The notes beneath the pieces were generated by a model, which saw nothing but the letters and a program-made list of their open reading frames with translations, had not been told where the DNA came from and made no database searches. From Haemophilus parainfluenzae (GTDB lineage: Bacteria; Pseudomonadota; Gammaproteobacteria; Enterobacterales; Pasteurellaceae): DNA of 64,000 nt. Location of the stretch: contig NZ_QEPT01000007.1 of the NCBI RefSeq assembly GCF_003252755.1, positions 1 through 64,000 of the forward strand, given 5' to 3'. Shown here piece by piece: positions 1-12,260 of the stretch. How positions within the stretch are numbered: position 1 is the stretch's first letter; each line of letters opens with the position of its first letter. The position numbers were made by a program, and so were the translations under genes.

Positions 1-63
1 AAAGAGCAAAAAAGAACGACGCACCGGTTTTTCTTAAGATTCACAACAGCGCGTCGTTGTGTG
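1..63 (-). other. rRNA operon leader with boxA and a boxB-like stem
   Basis: Transcribed leftward from the promoter at 70-97. It contains a perfect 8-bp inverted repeat, AACGACGC (15-22) with GCGTCGTT (51-58), followed at the window edge by TGCTCTTT on the minus strand (8-1), the core of the rrn antitermination boxA. A stem followed by boxA is the standard order of an rRNA antitermination leader. The 16S gene itself is outside the window. Confidence 0.75.
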
Positions 64-69
64 GGGCGT

Positions 70-97
70 ATTATAGGCATTTCAGATGCCTTTGCAA
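70..97 (-). promoter_or_regulatory. rRNA operon P1-like promoter
   Basis: Read on the minus strand: -35 TTGCAA (97-92), a 16-bp spacer, -10 TATAAT (75-70), then a GC-rich discriminator (ACGCCCC). The 16-bp spacer and GC-rich discriminator are typical of stringently controlled rrn P1 promoters. The stretch upstream of the -35 (about 100-135) is A/T-rich and could act as an UP element. The rRNA genes lie beyond the left edge. I recall an rRNA operon beside gmhB in H. influenzae, which fits. Confidence 0.8.
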
Positions 98-177
98 GCT
101 CTTTTTGTAAAAAAATGTAAATTTTTTATTAGTTGAAGATCTTTTCACCTATTCGCACAAAAAATAGATCATTTTTG

Positions 178-732
178 TTACTTAATTAATCGTTTTGCTA
201 TTCTTGGCAAATCTGCAATGGAATCCAAAACATAATCAGCGAGATTCTCTCCCTCTTCAGTGATAGGTTTGCCTGTTCGCACTAAAATATTCGTTTTCAC
301 TTTTGCGCCAATGCCTGCTTTAAGATCTTCAATCTTATCGCCAACCATAATAGATTGTGCCGGATCGATTTTCAGCGCTTTAATTGCCTCTAGTAACATA
401 CCTGATTTTGGTTTTCTACATTCACACTCTTCTTTATATTCGCCCTTCCCTTCTGGGTGATGAGGGCAATAATAAATACCATCTAAATCCACACCACGAT
501 CAGCTAATGACCAATCCATCCATTCTGTAAGTTGTAAAAACTGATCTTCTGAAAAATATCCACGAGCAATGCCCGATTGATTGGTCACTAAAACTAAAAG
601 GTATCCCATTTCCTTCAATTCTTTTAATGCATCAATACTGCCTTCAATAAATTGGAAATCATCAATTTTATGGACATAACCATGGTCGATATTTAAAGTG
701 CCATCACGATCTAAAAAAACAGCTTTCTTCAT
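178..732 (-). CDS. gmhB: D-glycero-beta-D-manno-heptose-1,7-bisphosphate 7-phosphatase
   Basis: HAD-family phosphatase that removes the C7 phosphate from heptose bisphosphate in the ADP-heptose pathway for the inner core of lipooligosaccharide; cytoplasmic. The N-terminus carries the HAD nucleophile motif FLDRDGTLN. The middle carries a Cys-rich zinc site (CPHH, then CECRKP) specific to GmhB, and the C-terminal part has the [12 protein letters not shown] acid motif. A longer start (744, MRKY) is possible. I prefer the internal ATG at 732 because [12 protein letters not shown] matches where the family begins. It lies between the leftward rRNA promoter and the divergent metNIQ operon. Length about 184 residues is normal. 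Confidence 0.93.
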   Translation of the reverse strand: MKKAVFLDRDGTLNIDHGYVHKIDDFQFIEGSIDALKELKEMGYLLVLVTNQSGIARGYFSEDQFLQLTEWMDWSLADRGVDLDGIYYCPHHPEGKGEYKEECECRKPKSGMLLEAIKALKIDPAQSIMVGDKIEDLKAGIGAKVKTNILVRTGKPITEEGENLADYVLDSIADLPRIAKRLIK

Positions 733-838
733 ATATTTTCTCATTTATCTTTTTCTTAAGACAAAATTATCCCTTTTATCCTTAATATAAGCAATAATAA
801 GTCATAACCGATCCGTCTAAAAAAGATCCCTTAAGATA

Positions 839-869
839 TTGACACAGCAATCTAGACGTCTAGAATACA
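839..869 (+). promoter_or_regulatory. metNIQ promoter with tandem MetJ boxes
   Basis: TTGACA at 839-844 and TAGAAT at 861-866 form a promoter with a 16-bp spacer. Inside and over the -10 lies AGACGTCT (854-861), an exact copy of the 8-bp MetJ operator consensus, flanked in register by weaker boxes AGCAATCT (846-853) and AGAATACA (862-869). MetJ binds tandem 8-bp boxes with S-adenosylmethionine as corepressor, so the methionine importer is probably repressed when methionine is plentiful. Promoter and operator are read from sequence; repression is inferred. Confidence 0.82.
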
Positions 870-906
870 AATGAAATTCAAATATTAACTGAGAACAAGG
901 GCTTAT

Positions 907-1944
907 ATGATTAAGCTAAATAACATTACGAAGATTTTTACACTTCCGGATAAAAAACTGACCGCACTTGATAATGTTTCATTACATGTGCCGAAGGGGC
1001 AGATTTGTGGTGTCATTGGTGCTTCTGGCGCAGGTAAAAGTACACTTATCCGTTGTGTAAACCTATTAGAAAGACCAACTCACGGTGCTGTAATCATCGA
1101 TGATGTGGATCTGACTCAACTTTCTGACGCTGAATTAGTGAAAACACGCCGCCAAATCGGCATGATTTTCCAACATTTTAATTTGTTAACCTCTCGAACC
1201 GTTTTTGAAAACGTAGCATTGCCACTTGAATTAGAAAATAAATCGAAAGCAGAAATTCAAGAAAAAACGACCGCACTTTTAGCGCTTGTAGGATTAAGTG
1301 ATAAACATAATGTGTATCCTGCAAATCTCTCTGGTGGTCAAAAACAACGAGTAGCTATTGCGCGTGCACTTGCAAGCGATCCTAAAGTCTTACTTTGTGA
1401 TGAGGCCACTAGCGCATTAGATCCGGCCACAACTCAATCCATTCTAAAATTATTAAAAGAAATCAACCGCACTTTAGGTATCACCATTCTTCTTATCACC
1501 CATGAAATGGAAGTGGTTAAACGTATCTGCGACCAAGTTGCCGTGATTGATAAAGGCCGCCTGATTGAACAAGGCACGGTTAGTGAGATTTTCTCTAATC
1601 CGAAAACAGAATTGGCTCAAGAGTTTATCAGTTCGACCTTCCACATTACGTTGCCAGAAGAATATTTAGAAAATCTATCTGATACACCAAAACATGCCAA
1701 ATCGTATCCGATCATCAAATTTGAATTTACTGGTCGTTCCGTCGATGCGCCATTACTTTCTCAAGCATCAAAAAAATTTGGTGTAGAACTCAGTATCTTA
1801 ACATCACAAATTGATTATGCCGGTGGCGTTAAATTTGGCTTTACGATTGCGGAAGTTGAAGGTGATGAAGATGCTATTACGCAAGCCAAAGTTTATTTAA
1901 TGGAAAATAATGTTCGAGTAGAGGTGCTAGGCTATGTTCAATGA
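907..1944 (+). CDS. metN: methionine ABC importer, ATP-binding subunit
   Basis: ATPase of the MetNIQ importer for D- and L-methionine, acting on the cytoplasmic face of the inner membrane. Walker A is GASGAGKST (about residues 38-46), the ABC signature is LSGGQKQR (about 139-146) and Walker B is VLLCDEAT. The last 90 or so residues are the C-terminal NIL domain that binds methionine and gives trans-inhibition in MetN. Start ATG has AAGG eight bases upstream. metI begins inside its last codons (11-base overlap), so the two are translationally coupled. Downstream of a MetJ-type operator. Length 345 residues is normal. Confidence 0.97.
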   Translation: MIKLNNITKIFTLPDKKLTALDNVSLHVPKGQICGVIGASGAGKSTLIRCVNLLERPTHGAVIIDDVDLTQLSDAELVKTRRQIGMIFQHFNLLTSRTVFENVALPLELENKSKAEIQEKTTALLALVGLSDKHNVYPANLSGGQKQRVAIARALASDPKVLLCDEATSALDPATTQSILKLLKEINRTLGITILLITHEMEVVKRICDQVAVIDKGRLIEQGTVSEIFSNPKTELAQEFISSTFHITLPEEYLENLSDTPKHAKSYPIIKFEFTGRSVDAPLLSQASKKFGVELSILTSQIDYAGGVKFGFTIAEVEGDEDAITQAKVYLMENNVRVEVLGYVQ

Positions 1945-2626
1945 GTTATGGGCAACATTTAGCCAACAATTCCCTGATAACTTCGCGAGTTTACTAACGG
2001 TATCAACCGTTGAAACAATTTATATGTCAGTATTATCGACATTAATCGCCGCTTTATTGGGTTTACCACTTGGTTTTTTAACCTTCTTAACCAATAAAGG
2101 CGCGATTTTAGAAAACAAAAAACTCAATGCGTTCTTAAACGTCATTATTAATATCGGACGTTCAATCCCTTATATTATTTTGTTACTTGCTTTAATTCCA
2201 CTTACCAGTTGGTTACTTCCTGGCGGTAGTATTGGTTCTAATGCGGCAATTGTGTCATTAAGTGCAGCGGCAACACCATTTTTTGCTCGCCTAACAAGTA
2301 ATGCACTCTTTGAGATTCCAACCGGTTTGACTGAAACCGCAAAAGCAATGGGTGCAACCAATTGGCAAATTATTCGTAAATTCTATTTGCCTGAATCTTT
2401 ACCAACGCTTATTAATGCCATTACGCTCACTTTCGTGACATTAATTGGCTATACCGCAATGGCGGGAACACAAGGCGGTGGCGGCTTAGGAAGCCTCGCC
2501 ATTAACTATGGTGTCTATCGTAATATGCCATCAGTAACTTGGGCGGCAACGATTGTTATCGTGATTATCGTGATGCTCAGTCAAAAATTAGGCGATACGC
2601 TCGCAAAACGAGTAGATCACCGTTAA
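1934..2626 (+). CDS. metI: methionine ABC importer, permease subunit
   Basis: Inner-membrane permease of MetNIQ, forming the methionine path as a dimer. It has about five hydrophobic segments and the typical cytoplasmic EAA loop ([26 protein letters not shown], given here by its position, about residues 135-160) that docks onto MetN. Overlaps the end of metN and is followed after 39 bases by metQ. Length 230 residues, slightly longer than the E. coli protein at the N-terminus but otherwise ordinary. Confidence 0.96.
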   Translation: MFNELWATFSQQFPDNFASLLTVSTVETIYMSVLSTLIAALLGLPLGFLTFLTNKGAILENKKLNAFLNVIINIGRSIPYIILLLALIPLTSWLLPGGSIGSNAAIVSLSAAATPFFARLTSNALFEIPTGLTETAKAMGATNWQIIRKFYLPESLPTLINAITLTFVTLIGYTAMAGTQGGGGLGSLAINYGVYRNMPSVTWAATIVIVIIVMLSQKLGDTLAKRVDHR

Positions 2627-2665
2627 TTATTTTCTATACCATTTTATTCACAACAAGGAAAAAAC

Positions 2666-3496
2666 ATGAAATTAAAAAACTTATTTGCTATCACCGCTAT
2701 TGCGTCTGCATTAGTATTAACAGGTTGTAAAGAAGAGAAAAAAGCAGATGCAGCGTCAACTGCGCCTGCTCCAACATCAATCAAAGTTGGGGTAATGGCG
2801 GGTCCTGAGCACCAAGTAGCTGAAACCGCTGCAAAAGTCGCAAAAGATAAATACAACTTAAATGTTGAATTTGTTTTATTCAATGACTACGCATTGCCAA
2901 ATACCGCTGTATCTAAAGGTGATTTAGATGCTAACGCAATGCAACATAAACCTTACTTAGATGAAGATGTAAAAGCGAAAAACTTAAATAACTTAGTGAT
3001 CGTTGGTAACACCTTTGTTTACCCGCTTGCTGGTTATTCTAAAACCATCAAAAATGTAAATGACTTAAAAGAAGGCGCTAAAATCGTTGTTCCAAACGAT
3101 CCTTCAAACCGTGGTCGTGCATTAATCCTTCTTGAGAAACAAGGTTTAATCAAACTTAAAAATTCTAACGATCTTCTTTCAACTGTCGCAGATATCGTTG
3201 AAAATCCGAAAAACTTAAAAATTTCTGAAGTGGATACCTCTGTTGCAGCTCGTGCATTAGATGATGTTGATCTTGCGGTTGTAAATAACACTTATGCGGG
3301 TCAAGTTGGCTTAAATGCACAAGATAACGGTGTATTCGTGGAAGATAAAGATTCTCCATACGTAAACATCATCGTTGCGCGTACTGATAACAAAGACAGC
3401 AAAGCGATCCAAGATTTCGTGAAAGCATACCAAACTGAAGAAGTTTACCAAGAAGCGAAAAAACACTTTAAAGATGGTGTTGTAAAAGGTTGGTAA
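2666..3496 (+). CDS. metQ: methionine-binding lipoprotein
   Basis: Substrate-binding protein that delivers methionine to MetNI. The N-terminus is a lipoprotein signal peptide with lipobox LTGC, so the mature protein starts at Cys21 and is anchored to the outer face of the inner membrane (or further sorted). The NLPA-type binding domain follows, with KVGVMAGPEHQVAE at the start and the KDNKDSKAIQDFVKAYQ-like C-terminal helix. Last gene of metNIQ; a strong terminator begins 24 bases after the stop. In Haemophilus this family was historically called lipoprotein HlpA/28 kDa lipoprotein. Confidence 0.95.
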   Translation: MKLKNLFAITAIASALVLTGCKEEKKADAASTAPAPTSIKVGVMAGPEHQVAETAAKVAKDKYNLNVEFVLFNDYALPNTAVSKGDLDANAMQHKPYLDEDVKAKNLNNLVIVGNTFVYPLAGYSKTIKNVNDLKEGAKIVVPNDPSNRGRALILLEKQGLIKLKNSNDLLSTVADIVENPKNLKISEVDTSVAARALDDVDLAVVNNTYAGQVGLNAQDNGVFVEDKDSPYVNIIVARTDNKDSKAIQDFVKAYQTEEVYQEAKKHFKDGVVKGW

Positions 3497-3520
3497 TCTT
3501 AGCTTAAGCAAAATATTTCA

Positions 3521-3546
3521 AAGCCACCGATAAGGTGGCTTTTTTA
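3521..3546 (+). terminator. metNIQ terminator
   Basis: Stem AAGCCACC (3521-3528) with GGTGGCTT (3534-3541), 5-base loop, then a T run. Classical intrinsic terminator directly after metQ. Confidence 0.9.
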
Positions 3547-3557
3547 TTGATGAAAAG

Positions 3558-3621
3558 AAAGTGCGGTCATTTTTACGATACTTTTCCAAACGAAAAACGC
3601 ATCAAAAACTGACCGCACTTT
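3558..3621. repeat. inverted uptake-signal pair between metQ and rpoC
   Basis: AAAGTGCGGTCA (3558-3569) and its reverse complement TGACCGCACTTT (3610-3621) face each other with 40 bases between. These are Haemophilus uptake signal sequences. The pair lies between two convergent operons, a common location, and could form a long-range hairpin. Confidence 0.9.
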
Positions 3622-3640
3622 TTGTATTAAGATAATAAAA

Positions 3641-3662
3641 AACCCGAGCCTAAACTCGGGTT
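3641..3662 (-). terminator. rpoBC operon terminator
   Basis: AACCCGAG (3641-3648) pairs with CTCGGGTT (3655-3662) around a 6-base loop. On the minus strand the stem is followed by a run of T, so it ends the rplJL-rpoBC transcript. It also has some T on the plus side and may work both ways. Confidence 0.88.
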
Positions 3663-3682
3663 TTCTTTTTATCGATTAGCGA

Positions 3683-6600
3683 TTATTCTGCATCATCTGC
3701 CATATTAAGCATTTCTGCTAAGTTAGTTGTTGCATCATCTGCGGTCATCACGAATTCATCAGCAATTGCTGCTTCATCGTCTTCAGACAATTTAATCACA
3801 ACATCGTCTACAATACGTTTTTTATGACGACCTTGGTGATACGCAAAACCAGTACCTGCAGGGATTAAACGACCTACGATTACGTTCTCTTTCAAGCCGC
3901 GTAATTCATCACGTTTACCCGCCACTGCTGCTTCAGTAAGCACGCGAGTGGTTTCTTGGAACGATGCCGCAGAAATGAAGGATTCTGTCGCCAATGACGC
4001 TTTGGTAATACCAAGTAATTCACGTTCGAATTCAACTGGTGGTTTACCTTCCGCTTCACGTTTACGGTTCACAATTTTCACGCGAGCCACTTCAACTTGT
4101 TCCCCTTCAAGGAATTCGCTGTCATAAGCTTTCGTGATGACTGCTTTACGTAACATTTGACGTACGATAACTTCGATGTGCTTATCGTTAATTTTTACCC
4201 CTTGTAAGCGGTAAACTTCTTGCACTTCGTTCACGATATATTCAGTTACAGCACGAACACCACGTAAACGTAAGATATCGTGTGGTGTCTCTGCACCATC
4301 AGAAATCACGTCACCACGTTCTACCATCTCACCTTCAAATACGTTGAGCTGACGCCATTTTGGAATCATTTCTTCGTAGATTTCACCTTCAGTTGGGGTG
4401 ATTAACAAGCGACGTTTACCTTTGGTTTCTTTACCGAAGGACACGATACCTGAAATTTCTGCCAAGATAGCAGGCTCTTTCGGTTTACGAGCTTCGAATA
4501 AATCAGCAACGCGTGGAAGACCACCAGTAATATCTTTAGTACCTACAGATTCTTGTGGAATACGTGCAAGTGGTTCACCCACTTTCACTTCCGCACCGTC
4601 ATCTAAACTTACGATTGCTTTACCTGGTAAGAAGTATTGTGCAATAACGTCAGTTTCAGGTAAGAAGATATCGTTACCTTTTGCATCAACTAATTTGATG
4701 GTTGGACGTAAATCTTTACCTGCTGTTGCACGCTCACCCACGTCTTGTACGACGATAGAAGAAAGACCAGTTAATTCATCCGTTTGACGAGTTACGGTTA
4801 AACCATCCACGATATCAACAAATTTCACAAAACCTGATACCTCAGAGACAACTGGCATGGTATGTGGGTCCCAGTTTGCTACTGTTTCACCCGCTGATAC
4901 TTCTTGACCATCTGCTTTATTCAACACAGTACCGTAAGGCACTTTATAGTGTTCTTTCGTACGACCAAATTCATCTGTAACGGTTAATTCAGTATTACGA
5001 GAAGTTAAAACTAATTTACCTTCATCATTAACAACGAATTTCGCGTTAGCAAGGTGTAAAGTACCGTTGTTTTTGATTTGTACGCTAGATTCTTTCGCTG
5101 CTGCAGAAGCTGCACCACCGATGTGGAACGTACGCATGGTTAACTGTGTACCTGGCTCACCGATAGATTGAGCAGCGATAACACCAACTGCTTCACCTTG
5201 GTTAATGAGGTGACCACGCGCTAAGTCACGACCGTAACATTTCGCACATACGCCGAAGTCAGTATCACAAGTTACAACAGAACGTACTTTTACGCTGTCC
5301 ACTGAGTTTGCATCTAACACATCACAAAGTTTTTCATCTAATAAAGTGTTACGTGCAATTAAGACTTCTTCTGTACCTGGTTTATACACATCTTCAGCCA
5401 CAACACGACCTAACACTAATTCGCGAAGTGGAACTTTCTCATCGCCACCTTCGATTAATGGAGTCATGACTAAGCCTTCGTGCGTACCACAGTCATCTTC
5501 AACGATCACTAAGTCTTGTGCCACGTCAACTAAACGACGAGTTAAGTAACCAGAGTTTGCTGTTTTTAATGCGGTATCCGCCAAACCTTTACGCGCACCG
5601 TGGGTTGAAATAAAGTACTGAAGTACGTTCAAACCTTCACGGAAGTTCGCTGTAATTGGGGTTTCGATGATCGAACCATCTGGACGCGCCATCAAACCAC
5701 GCATACCTGCTAACTGACGAATCTGAGCTGCAGAACCACGCGCACCAGAGTCAGCCATCATAAAGATACTGTTGAAAGAAGCTTGTTTCTCAGGGTTACC
5801 TTCACGGTTGATGACTTCTTCCTGAGATAAGTTTTCCATCATCGCTTTCGCTACGCGCTCATTCGCCGCAGCCCAAATATCGATGACTTTGTTATAACGT
5901 TCTCCTGCTGTTACAAGACCAGATTGGAACTGCTCTTGAATTTCTGCCACCTCTTCTTCCGCTGCAGAAATAATTTCGTATTTTTTCTCTGGGATAACCA
6001 TATCGTCGATACCCACAGAAGAACCTGAACGTGCAGCATAAGCAAAACCGGTATACATAATATGGTCAGCAAACATTACCGCTTCTTTCAAACCTAAACG
6101 ACGATACGCTTCGTTGATGAGTTTAGAAATTGCTTTTTTACCTAATGTTTGGTTGAACAATGAATAAGGCATGCCTTTTGGCGTGATCATCCATAAGATT
6201 GCACGACCGATAGTGGTATCGGTTAATGTGGTTTTCTCTTCTAATTCGCCAGCTTCATTTTTCACATATTCAGTAATACGTACTTTAACGCGAGAATGTA
6301 ACTCTGCTTCACCTGTGCGATACGCTTTTTCAGCTTCGCGCGGATCTTGCAATAACATGCCTTCGCCTTTACCGTTTACTTTTTCACGGGTCATATAGTA
6401 AAGACCCAACACCACGTCTTGTGATGGAACGATAATTGGATCACCGTTTGCTGGTGAAAGTACGTTATTGGTTGACATCATTAACGCGCGCGCTTCTAAC
6501 TGCGCTTCAAGCGTTAATGGTACGTGAACCGCCATTTGGTCACCATCGAAGTCCGCGTTGAACGCCGCACAAACGAGTGGGTGTAACTGGATTGCTTTAC

Positions 6601-7933
6601 CTTCGATTAGAAGTGGTTCAAACGCTTGGATACCTAAACGGTGAAGTGTCGGTGCACGGTTCAATAGAATTGGGTGCTCACGAATAACTTCTGCCAAAAT
6701 ATCCCAAACGATCGCATCTTCACGCTCAACCATTTTCTTAGCCGCTTTAATTGTAGTTGCATAACCACGGCTTTCTAATTTTGCATAGATAAACGGACGG
6801 AATAATTCCAATGCCATTTTCTTCGGTAAACCACATTGGTGTAAGTGCAAGTATGGACCTACAGTGATTACAGAACGGCCTGAATAGTCAACACGTTTAC
6901 CTAATAAGTTTTGACGGAAACGACCTTGTTTACCTTTGATCATATCCGCAAGTGATTTTAATGGACGACGGTTAGAACCCGTAATCGCACGACCACGACG
7001 ACCATTATCTAATAACGCATCAACAGATTCTTGTAACATACGTTTTTCGTTTCGCACGATAATATCTGGTGCAATTAAATCTAATAAACGTTTTAAACGG
7101 TTGTTACGATTGATCACGCGACGATATAAATCGTTTAAGTCAGATGTTGCAAAACGACCACCATCTAATGGTACTAACGGACGTAAATCTGGTGGAAGTA
7201 CTGGTAATACAGTCATCACCATCCACTCTGGTTTATTACCAGACTGTTGGAAAGCTTCTAATAATTTTAAGCGTTTAGTGATTTTCTTACGTTTTGTTTC
7301 AGAGTTAGTTTCTTGTAACTCTTCACGTAATTTTTCACATTCCACTTCAAGATCAATACCTTTAAGTAAATCTTGAATTGCTTCAGCACCCATTTTAGCT
7401 TCGAATTCATCTTGCCAACGGTCTTCTGCATCAAGGAATTGTTCTTCAGTTAATAACTGTCCACGTTCCAAATCGGTCATACCTGGTTCGGTCACGATGT
7501 ACATTTCAAAGTAAAGCACACGTTCAATATCACGTAACGGCATATCAAGTAATAAACCGATACGGGACGGAAGTGATTTTAAGAACCAAATGTGTGCAAC
7601 TGGGCAAGCCAATTCGATATGACCCATACGTTCACGACGCACTTTAGTTTGTGTTACTTCAACACCACATTTTTCACAAATCACACCACGGTGTTTTAAG
7701 CGTTTATATTTACCGCATAAACATTCGTAATCTTTTACTGGCCCGAAAATACGTGCACAGAAAAGACCATCACGCTCAGGTTTGAACGTACGATAGTTGA
7801 TTGTTTCAGGTTTTTTAACTTCACCAAATGACCAAGAACGGATCATGTCTGGAGAAGCTAACCCAATTTTAATCACATCAAAATCTTCACTGGTTTTTGA
7901 TTGTGCTTTTAAAAACTTAACTAAGTCTTTCAC
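3683..7933 (-). CDS. rpoC: DNA-directed RNA polymerase subunit beta'
   Basis: Largest subunit of RNA polymerase. The N-terminal zinc ribbon ([23 protein letters not shown]) lies near residues 70-90, the catalytic magnesium loop NADFDGD near residues 458-464, and a second Cys cluster ([20 protein letters not shown]) near residue 815-900. The bridge helix/trigger loop region follows ([16 protein letters not shown]). At 1416 residues it matches the gammaproteobacterial length. Last gene of the rplJ-rplL-rpoB-rpoC operon, separated from rpoB by 124 bases that hold an inverted uptake-signal pair. Confidence 0.98.
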   Translation of the reverse strand: MKDLVKFLKAQSKTSEDFDVIKIGLASPDMIRSWSFGEVKKPETINYRTFKPERDGLFCARIFGPVKDYECLCGKYKRLKHRGVICEKCGVEVTQTKVRRERMGHIELACPVAHIWFLKSLPSRIGLLLDMPLRDIERVLYFEMYIVTEPGMTDLERGQLLTEEQFLDAEDRWQDEFEAKMGAEAIQDLLKGIDLEVECEKLREELQETNSETKRKKITKRLKLLEAFQQSGNKPEWMVMTVLPVLPPDLRPLVPLDGGRFATSDLNDLYRRVINRNNRLKRLLDLIAPDIIVRNEKRMLQESVDALLDNGRRGRAITGSNRRPLKSLADMIKGKQGRFRQNLLGKRVDYSGRSVITVGPYLHLHQCGLPKKMALELFRPFIYAKLESRGYATTIKAAKKMVEREDAIVWDILAEVIREHPILLNRAPTLHRLGIQAFEPLLIEGKAIQLHPLVCAAFNADFDGDQMAVHVPLTLEAQLEARALMMSTNNVLSPANGDPIIVPSQDVVLGLYYMTREKVNGKGEGMLLQDPREAEKAYRTGEAELHSRVKVRITEYVKNEAGELEEKTTLTDTTIGRAILWMITPKGMPYSLFNQTLGKKAISKLINEAYRRLGLKEAVMFADHIMYTGFAYAARSGSSVGIDDMVIPEKKYEIISAAEEEVAEIQEQFQSGLVTAGERYNKVIDIWAAANERVAKAMMENLSQEEVINREGNPEKQASFNSIFMMADSGARGSAAQIRQLAGMRGLMARPDGSIIETPITANFREGLNVLQYFISTHGARKGLADTALKTANSGYLTRRLVDVAQDLVIVEDDCGTHEGLVMTPLIEGGDEKVPLRELVLGRVVAEDVYKPGTEEVLIARNTLLDEKLCDVLDANSVDSVKVRSVVTCDTDFGVCAKCYGRDLARGHLINQGEAVGVIAAQSIGEPGTQLTMRTFHIGGAASAAAKESSVQIKNNGTLHLANAKFVVNDEGKLVLTSRNTELTVTDEFGRTKEHYKVPYGTVLNKADGQEVSAGETVANWDPHTMPVVSEVSGFVKFVDIVDGLTVTRQTDELTGLSSIVVQDVGERATAGKDLRPTIKLVDAKGNDIFLPETDVIAQYFLPGKAIVSLDDGAEVKVGEPLARIPQESVGTKDITGGLPRVADLFEARKPKEPAILAEISGIVSFGKETKGKRRLLITPTEGEIYEEMIPKWRQLNVFEGEMVERGDVISDGAETPHDILRLRGVRAVTEYIVNEVQEVYRLQGVKINDKHIEVIVRQMLRKAVITKAYDSEFLEGEQVEVARVKIVNRKREAEGKPPVEFERELLGITKASLATESFISAASFQETTRVLTEAAVAGKRDELRGLKENVIVGRLIPAGTGFAYHQGRHKKRIVDDVVIKLSEDDEAAIADEFVMTADDATTNLAEMLNMADDAE

Positions 7934-7963
7934 AAATAGTCTCCTGTCGGAGTTAAGGGTTTC

Positions 7964-8002
7964 AAAGTGCGGTCAAAAATATTTTGTTTTTTAACCGCAC
8001 TT
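7964..8002. repeat. inverted uptake-signal pair in the rpoB-rpoC gap
   Basis: AAAGTGCGGT (7964-7973) and AACCGCACTT (7993-8002) form an inverted pair with a loop of about 20 bases inside the polycistronic mRNA. It could fold as an intercistronic hairpin, but no T run follows on the minus strand, so termination here is unlikely. Confidence 0.85.
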
Positions 8003-8057
8003 CGGCGATTTCTTCCTTTTGCTTCCCCCGCTGTACAGGGGAAGACCGGTTTGTCGA

Positions 8058-11000
8058 TTACTCTTCGTCTAACTCGATATTCAAACCAAGTGAACGGATT
8101 TCTTTCATAATCACGTTGAAAGATTCCGGTGTACCCGGATCCATTTGTTGGTTGCCACCGACGATGTTTTTATACATCTTCGTACGACCATTCACATCAT
8201 CGGATTTCACGGTTAACATTTCTTGTAAGGTGTAAGCTGCACCGTATGCTTCAAGTGCCCATACCTCCATCTCACCGAAACGTTGACCACCGAATTGTGC
8301 TTTACCACCAAGTGGTTGTTGAGTAACAAGACTATAAGAACCAGTTGAACGAGCATGCATTTTGTCATCAACTAAGTGGTTCAATTTGAGCATGTACATA
8401 TAACCTACGGTTACTGGACGCTCGAATTTCTCACCAGTACGACCATCGTATAACGTGATCTGACCTGAAGTTGGTAAGCCACCAAGTTTCAACATTTCTT
8501 TGATTTCTTGCTCATCCGCACCATCAAATACTGGTGTTGCTACCGGTAAACCTTTACGTAGGTTTTCTGCTAAACGCATGATTTCGTCATCACTAAAGGT
8601 GCTTAAATCCACTTTTTGTGCGCCATGACCTAAATCGTATGCTTTTTGCATATAGCCACGAAGTTTCTCAACATCTTGTTTTTGTTTGATCATCGCATTG
8701 ATTTGATCACCGATACCTTTAGCAGCTAAGCCTAAGTGGGTTTCTAAGATCTGACCAATGTTCATACGAGATGGTACACCCAGTGGGTTCAATACGATTT
8801 CAACCGGTTGACCGTTTTCATCGTATGGCATATCTTCCACAGGGTTGATTTTTGAGATAACACCTTTGTTACCATGACGCCCCGCCATTTTATCACCCGG
8901 TTGGATATGACGTTTCACCGCTAGGTAAACTTTAACCACTTTTAACACGCCTGGTGCGAGGTCATCGCCTTTAATGATTTTCTTACGTTTTACTTCAAGT
9001 TTGTGTTCAAACTCTTTACGTAATTCTTCATATTGCTCAGCAAGCTGTTCTAATTGGTTTTGTTTTTCTTCATCTGAAATGGTTTGTTCTAACCATTTGG
9101 TGCGATCCATTTTATCTAATTGAGCCGCATCAATACCGCCAGCGATAAGTACATTATGTACACGAGCAAACAAGCCAGCTTCTAAGATTTCTAATTCATC
9201 AGAAAGGTCTTTCTTAGCTTGTTTTAACTGCATTTCTTCAATTTCTAATGCACGTTTGTCTTTTTCTACGCCATCACGAGTGAAGACTTGAACGTCAATT
9301 ACAGTACCGCTTACGCTGTTTGGTACACGTAATGAAGAGTCCTTCACGTCAGATGCTTTTTCACCGAAGATTGCACGTAACAATTTTTCTTCTGGTGTTA
9401 ATTGCGTTTCGCCTTTAGGGGTTACTTTACCGACTAAGATGTCGCCACCTTTCACTTCAGCACCCACATACACGATACCTGATTCATCTAATTTGCTTAA
9501 TGCAGATTCACCTACGTTTGGAATATCCGCAGTAATTTCTTCAGAACCTAATTTAGTATCACGCGCCACACAAGATAATTCTTGAATGTGAATTGTGGTG
9601 AAACGGTCTTGTTGTACAACACGCTCAGAAACTAACATTGAGTCTTCGAAGTTATAACCGTTCCAAGGCATGAACGCCACTCGGATATTTTGACCTAATG
9701 CTAATTCACCTAAGTCTGTTGAAGGACCATCTGCTAATACTTCACCACGGTTAATTGGATCGCCTAAATTCACACAAGGAATTTGGTTGATACACGTATT
9801 TTGGTTAGAACGGGTGTATTTAATTAAGTTATAAATATCGATACCCGCTTCGCCTGCTACGGTTTCGTCTTCATTTACTTTGATAACGATACGAGACGCA
9901 TCAACATATTGAACTGTACCACCACGCTTCGCGACAACCGCCACACCTGAGTCTAGTGCGATTGGTTTTTCCATACCTGTACCCACTAACGGCTTATCAG
10001 CACGTAAAGTAGGAACTGCTTGACGTTGCATGTTCGCACCCATTAAGGCACGGTTCGCATCGTCATGCTCTAAGAATGGAATTAACGCTGCAGCCACAGA
10101 TACGACTTGTTGAGTTGAAACGTCCATATAGTGAATTTCTTCTGGTTTATAAAGACCAGATTCACCACGTTCACCACGTGCAGTAACGAATGCATCTGTA
10201 AAGCGGTTGTTCTCATCAAGGTTTGAGTTCGCCTGTGCAATGATGTAGTTTGCTTCATCAATTGCAGATAAATATTCGATTTCTTCGGTTACTTGACCAT
10301 CAACCACTTTACGATATGGCGTTTCTAAGAAACCATAATCGTTAGTACGAGCAAACGCAGAAAGTGAGTTGATCAAACCGATGTTTGGACCTTCAGGGGT
10401 TTCGATTGGACATAAACGACCATAGTGAGTGTTATGTACGTCACGCACCTCAAAGCCAGCACGTTCACGCGTTAAACCGCCTGGACCTAATGCAGAAATA
10501 CGACGTTTGTGTGTTACTTCTGATAATGGGTTGTTTTGGTCCATGAATTGCGAAAGTTGTGAAGAACCAAAGAATTCTTTTACTGCCGCAGAAATTGGTT
10601 TTGGATTAATTAAGTCTTGTGGCGTGATCGCATCTAAATCGCCTAAAGATAAACGCTCTTTAACTGCTCTTTCTACACGAACTAAACCAATACGGAATTG
10701 GTTTTCTGCCATTTCACCCACAGAACGAATACGACGGTTACCCAAGTGGTCGATATCATCCACTTCACCACGACCATTACGGATATCGATGAGTTTTTTC
10801 ATTACACGAATGATATCGTCGTTACTTAAAATACCCGTACCCTCGCCTTCAGGAATACCTAATGAGCGATTAAACTTCATACGACCTACTGCAGATAAAT
10901 CATAACGTTCTGCAGAGAAGAATAAGTTATTGAATAACGCTTCTGAAGATTCTGGTGTAGGTGGTTCACCTGGACGCATCATACGATAGATTTCATATAA

Positions 11001-12086
11001 TGCACTTACACGATCGTAAGTTGGATCAACACGTAATGTTTCAGAAATATATGGACCGTAGTCTAAGTCATTGGTGAATAATGTTTCGATAACTTTATAG
11101 CCTGCTTGCGATAATTTCGCTAACACTTCTAAAGAAATCTCGCCATTTGCTGGGCAAATGATTTCACCAGATTCAAGATCTACGTAATCTTTCGCTGCGA
11201 CTTTACCTGCGATATATTCAGTTGGCACTTCAACTTGTGTCACATTATCTTTTTCTAATGCTTTAATGTGACGAGCAGTGATACGACGACCGCGCTCTAC
11301 ATAGACTTTGCCATTTGCTTCAATATCAAATGTTGCCGTTTCACCACGTAGACGTTCTGGCACTAATGTCATGAGTAATTTATTGCCAGCGATCTCGAAA
11401 GTTACTTTGTCGAAGAATAAGTTTAAGATTTCTTCAACGGTATAACCTAACGCACGTAAAATAATGGTTGCCGGTAATTTACGACGGCGGTCAATACGCG
11501 CATATAAGTTATCTTTTGGATCAAATTCGAAATCTAACCAAGAACCACGGTAAGGAATAATACGTGCGTTATAAAGCACTTTACCTGAAGAGTGTGTTTT
11601 ACCTTTGTCAGAATCAAAAAATACGCCTGGGCTACGGTGTAATTGTGAAACGATAACACGCTCAGTACCATTGATGACAAAGGTACCGTTGTCAGTCATT
11701 AATGGGATTTCCCCCATATATACTTCGCTTTCTTTAATGTCTTTGACTGCGCGTGATGAAGATTCTTTATCGTAACTAACTAAACGTAATTTTACGCGTA
11801 AACCTGCTGCATAAGTTGAACCACGGATTTGACATTCACGGACATCAAATTCTGGTTCTTCTAAACGGTAATCAACATATTGTAATTCTGTATAACCGTT
11901 ATTGCTTACGATTGGGAAAACAGAACGGAATGCAGCTTCTAAGCCTTGTTGACCTTCAGGATCTTTTTGAATGAATTTATCAAAAGAATCTAATTGGATA
12001 GTTAATAAATAAGGTACATTTAAAACTTGCGGACGTTTGCCGAAGTCTTTACGAATTCGTTTTTTCTCAGTATAGGAGTAACCCAT
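8058..12086 (-). CDS. rpoB: DNA-directed RNA polymerase subunit beta
   Basis: Second-largest RNA polymerase subunit. Start is set at the ATG giving [16 protein letters not shown], which matches the family N-terminus and has AGAGGAAA just upstream; the reading frame is open 60 bases further but that part does not fit the family. The rifampicin pocket ([20 protein letters not shown] then [10 protein letters not shown]) has the usual wild-type residues, including the Asp, His and Ser whose change gives resistance. The C-terminal region ends near [11 protein letters not shown] as usual. Length 1342 residues. Follows rplL after a structured gap. Confidence 0.98.
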   Translation of the reverse strand: MGYSYTEKKRIRKDFGKRPQVLNVPYLLTIQLDSFDKFIQKDPEGQQGLEAAFRSVFPIVSNNGYTELQYVDYRLEEPEFDVRECQIRGSTYAAGLRVKLRLVSYDKESSSRAVKDIKESEVYMGEIPLMTDNGTFVINGTERVIVSQLHRSPGVFFDSDKGKTHSSGKVLYNARIIPYRGSWLDFEFDPKDNLYARIDRRRKLPATIILRALGYTVEEILNLFFDKVTFEIAGNKLLMTLVPERLRGETATFDIEANGKVYVERGRRITARHIKALEKDNVTQVEVPTEYIAGKVAAKDYVDLESGEIICPANGEISLEVLAKLSQAGYKVIETLFTNDLDYGPYISETLRVDPTYDRVSALYEIYRMMRPGEPPTPESSEALFNNLFFSAERYDLSAVGRMKFNRSLGIPEGEGTGILSNDDIIRVMKKLIDIRNGRGEVDDIDHLGNRRIRSVGEMAENQFRIGLVRVERAVKERLSLGDLDAITPQDLINPKPISAAVKEFFGSSQLSQFMDQNNPLSEVTHKRRISALGPGGLTRERAGFEVRDVHNTHYGRLCPIETPEGPNIGLINSLSAFARTNDYGFLETPYRKVVDGQVTEEIEYLSAIDEANYIIAQANSNLDENNRFTDAFVTARGERGESGLYKPEEIHYMDVSTQQVVSVAAALIPFLEHDDANRALMGANMQRQAVPTLRADKPLVGTGMEKPIALDSGVAVVAKRGGTVQYVDASRIVIKVNEDETVAGEAGIDIYNLIKYTRSNQNTCINQIPCVNLGDPINRGEVLADGPSTDLGELALGQNIRVAFMPWNGYNFEDSMLVSERVVQQDRFTTIHIQELSCVARDTKLGSEEITADIPNVGESALSKLDESGIVYVGAEVKGGDILVGKVTPKGETQLTPEEKLLRAIFGEKASDVKDSSLRVPNSVSGTVIDVQVFTRDGVEKDKRALEIEEMQLKQAKKDLSDELEILEAGLFARVHNVLIAGGIDAAQLDKMDRTKWLEQTISDEEKQNQLEQLAEQYEELRKEFEHKLEVKRKKIIKGDDLAPGVLKVVKVYLAVKRHIQPGDKMAGRHGNKGVISKINPVEDMPYDENGQPVEIVLNPLGVPSRMNIGQILETHLGLAAKGIGDQINAMIKQKQDVEKLRGYMQKAYDLGHGAQKVDLSTFSDDEIMRLAENLRKGLPVATPVFDGADEQEIKEMLKLGGLPTSGQITLYDGRTGEKFERPVTVGYMYMLKLNHLVDDKMHARSTGSYSLVTQQPLGGKAQFGGQRFGEMEVWALEAYGAAYTLQEMLTVKSDDVNGRTKMYKNIVGGNQQMDPGTPESFNVIMKEIRSLGLNIELDEE

Positions 12087-12260
12087 TATTGGTTTTCCTC
12101 TGTAAATTTTAGTGAGACCGAGTTGATATAAAAAAAGTGCGGTCAAATTAATTGACGTTTTTTATTTATATCGGAGATTGACGCCGTTTCGGATACCGCA
12201 CTCTGAACCTTACTTCTGTAGTGGGCTACTTAAATTAAAACGTCTGATTAATTTAAGTGG

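Noticed and set aside
6936-7376. Long plus-strand open frames opposite rpoC and rpoB (also near 4398-4787 and 10429-10905)
   Set aside because: They are antisense shadows of strongly conserved genes, with Ser/Arg-rich translations typical of the opposite strand.
10380-10580. Possible rifampicin-resistance changes in rpoB
   Set aside because: The resistance cluster matches the wild type; the one nearby difference (Asn after VH in the following block) is not a known resistance position and is likely a lineage trait.
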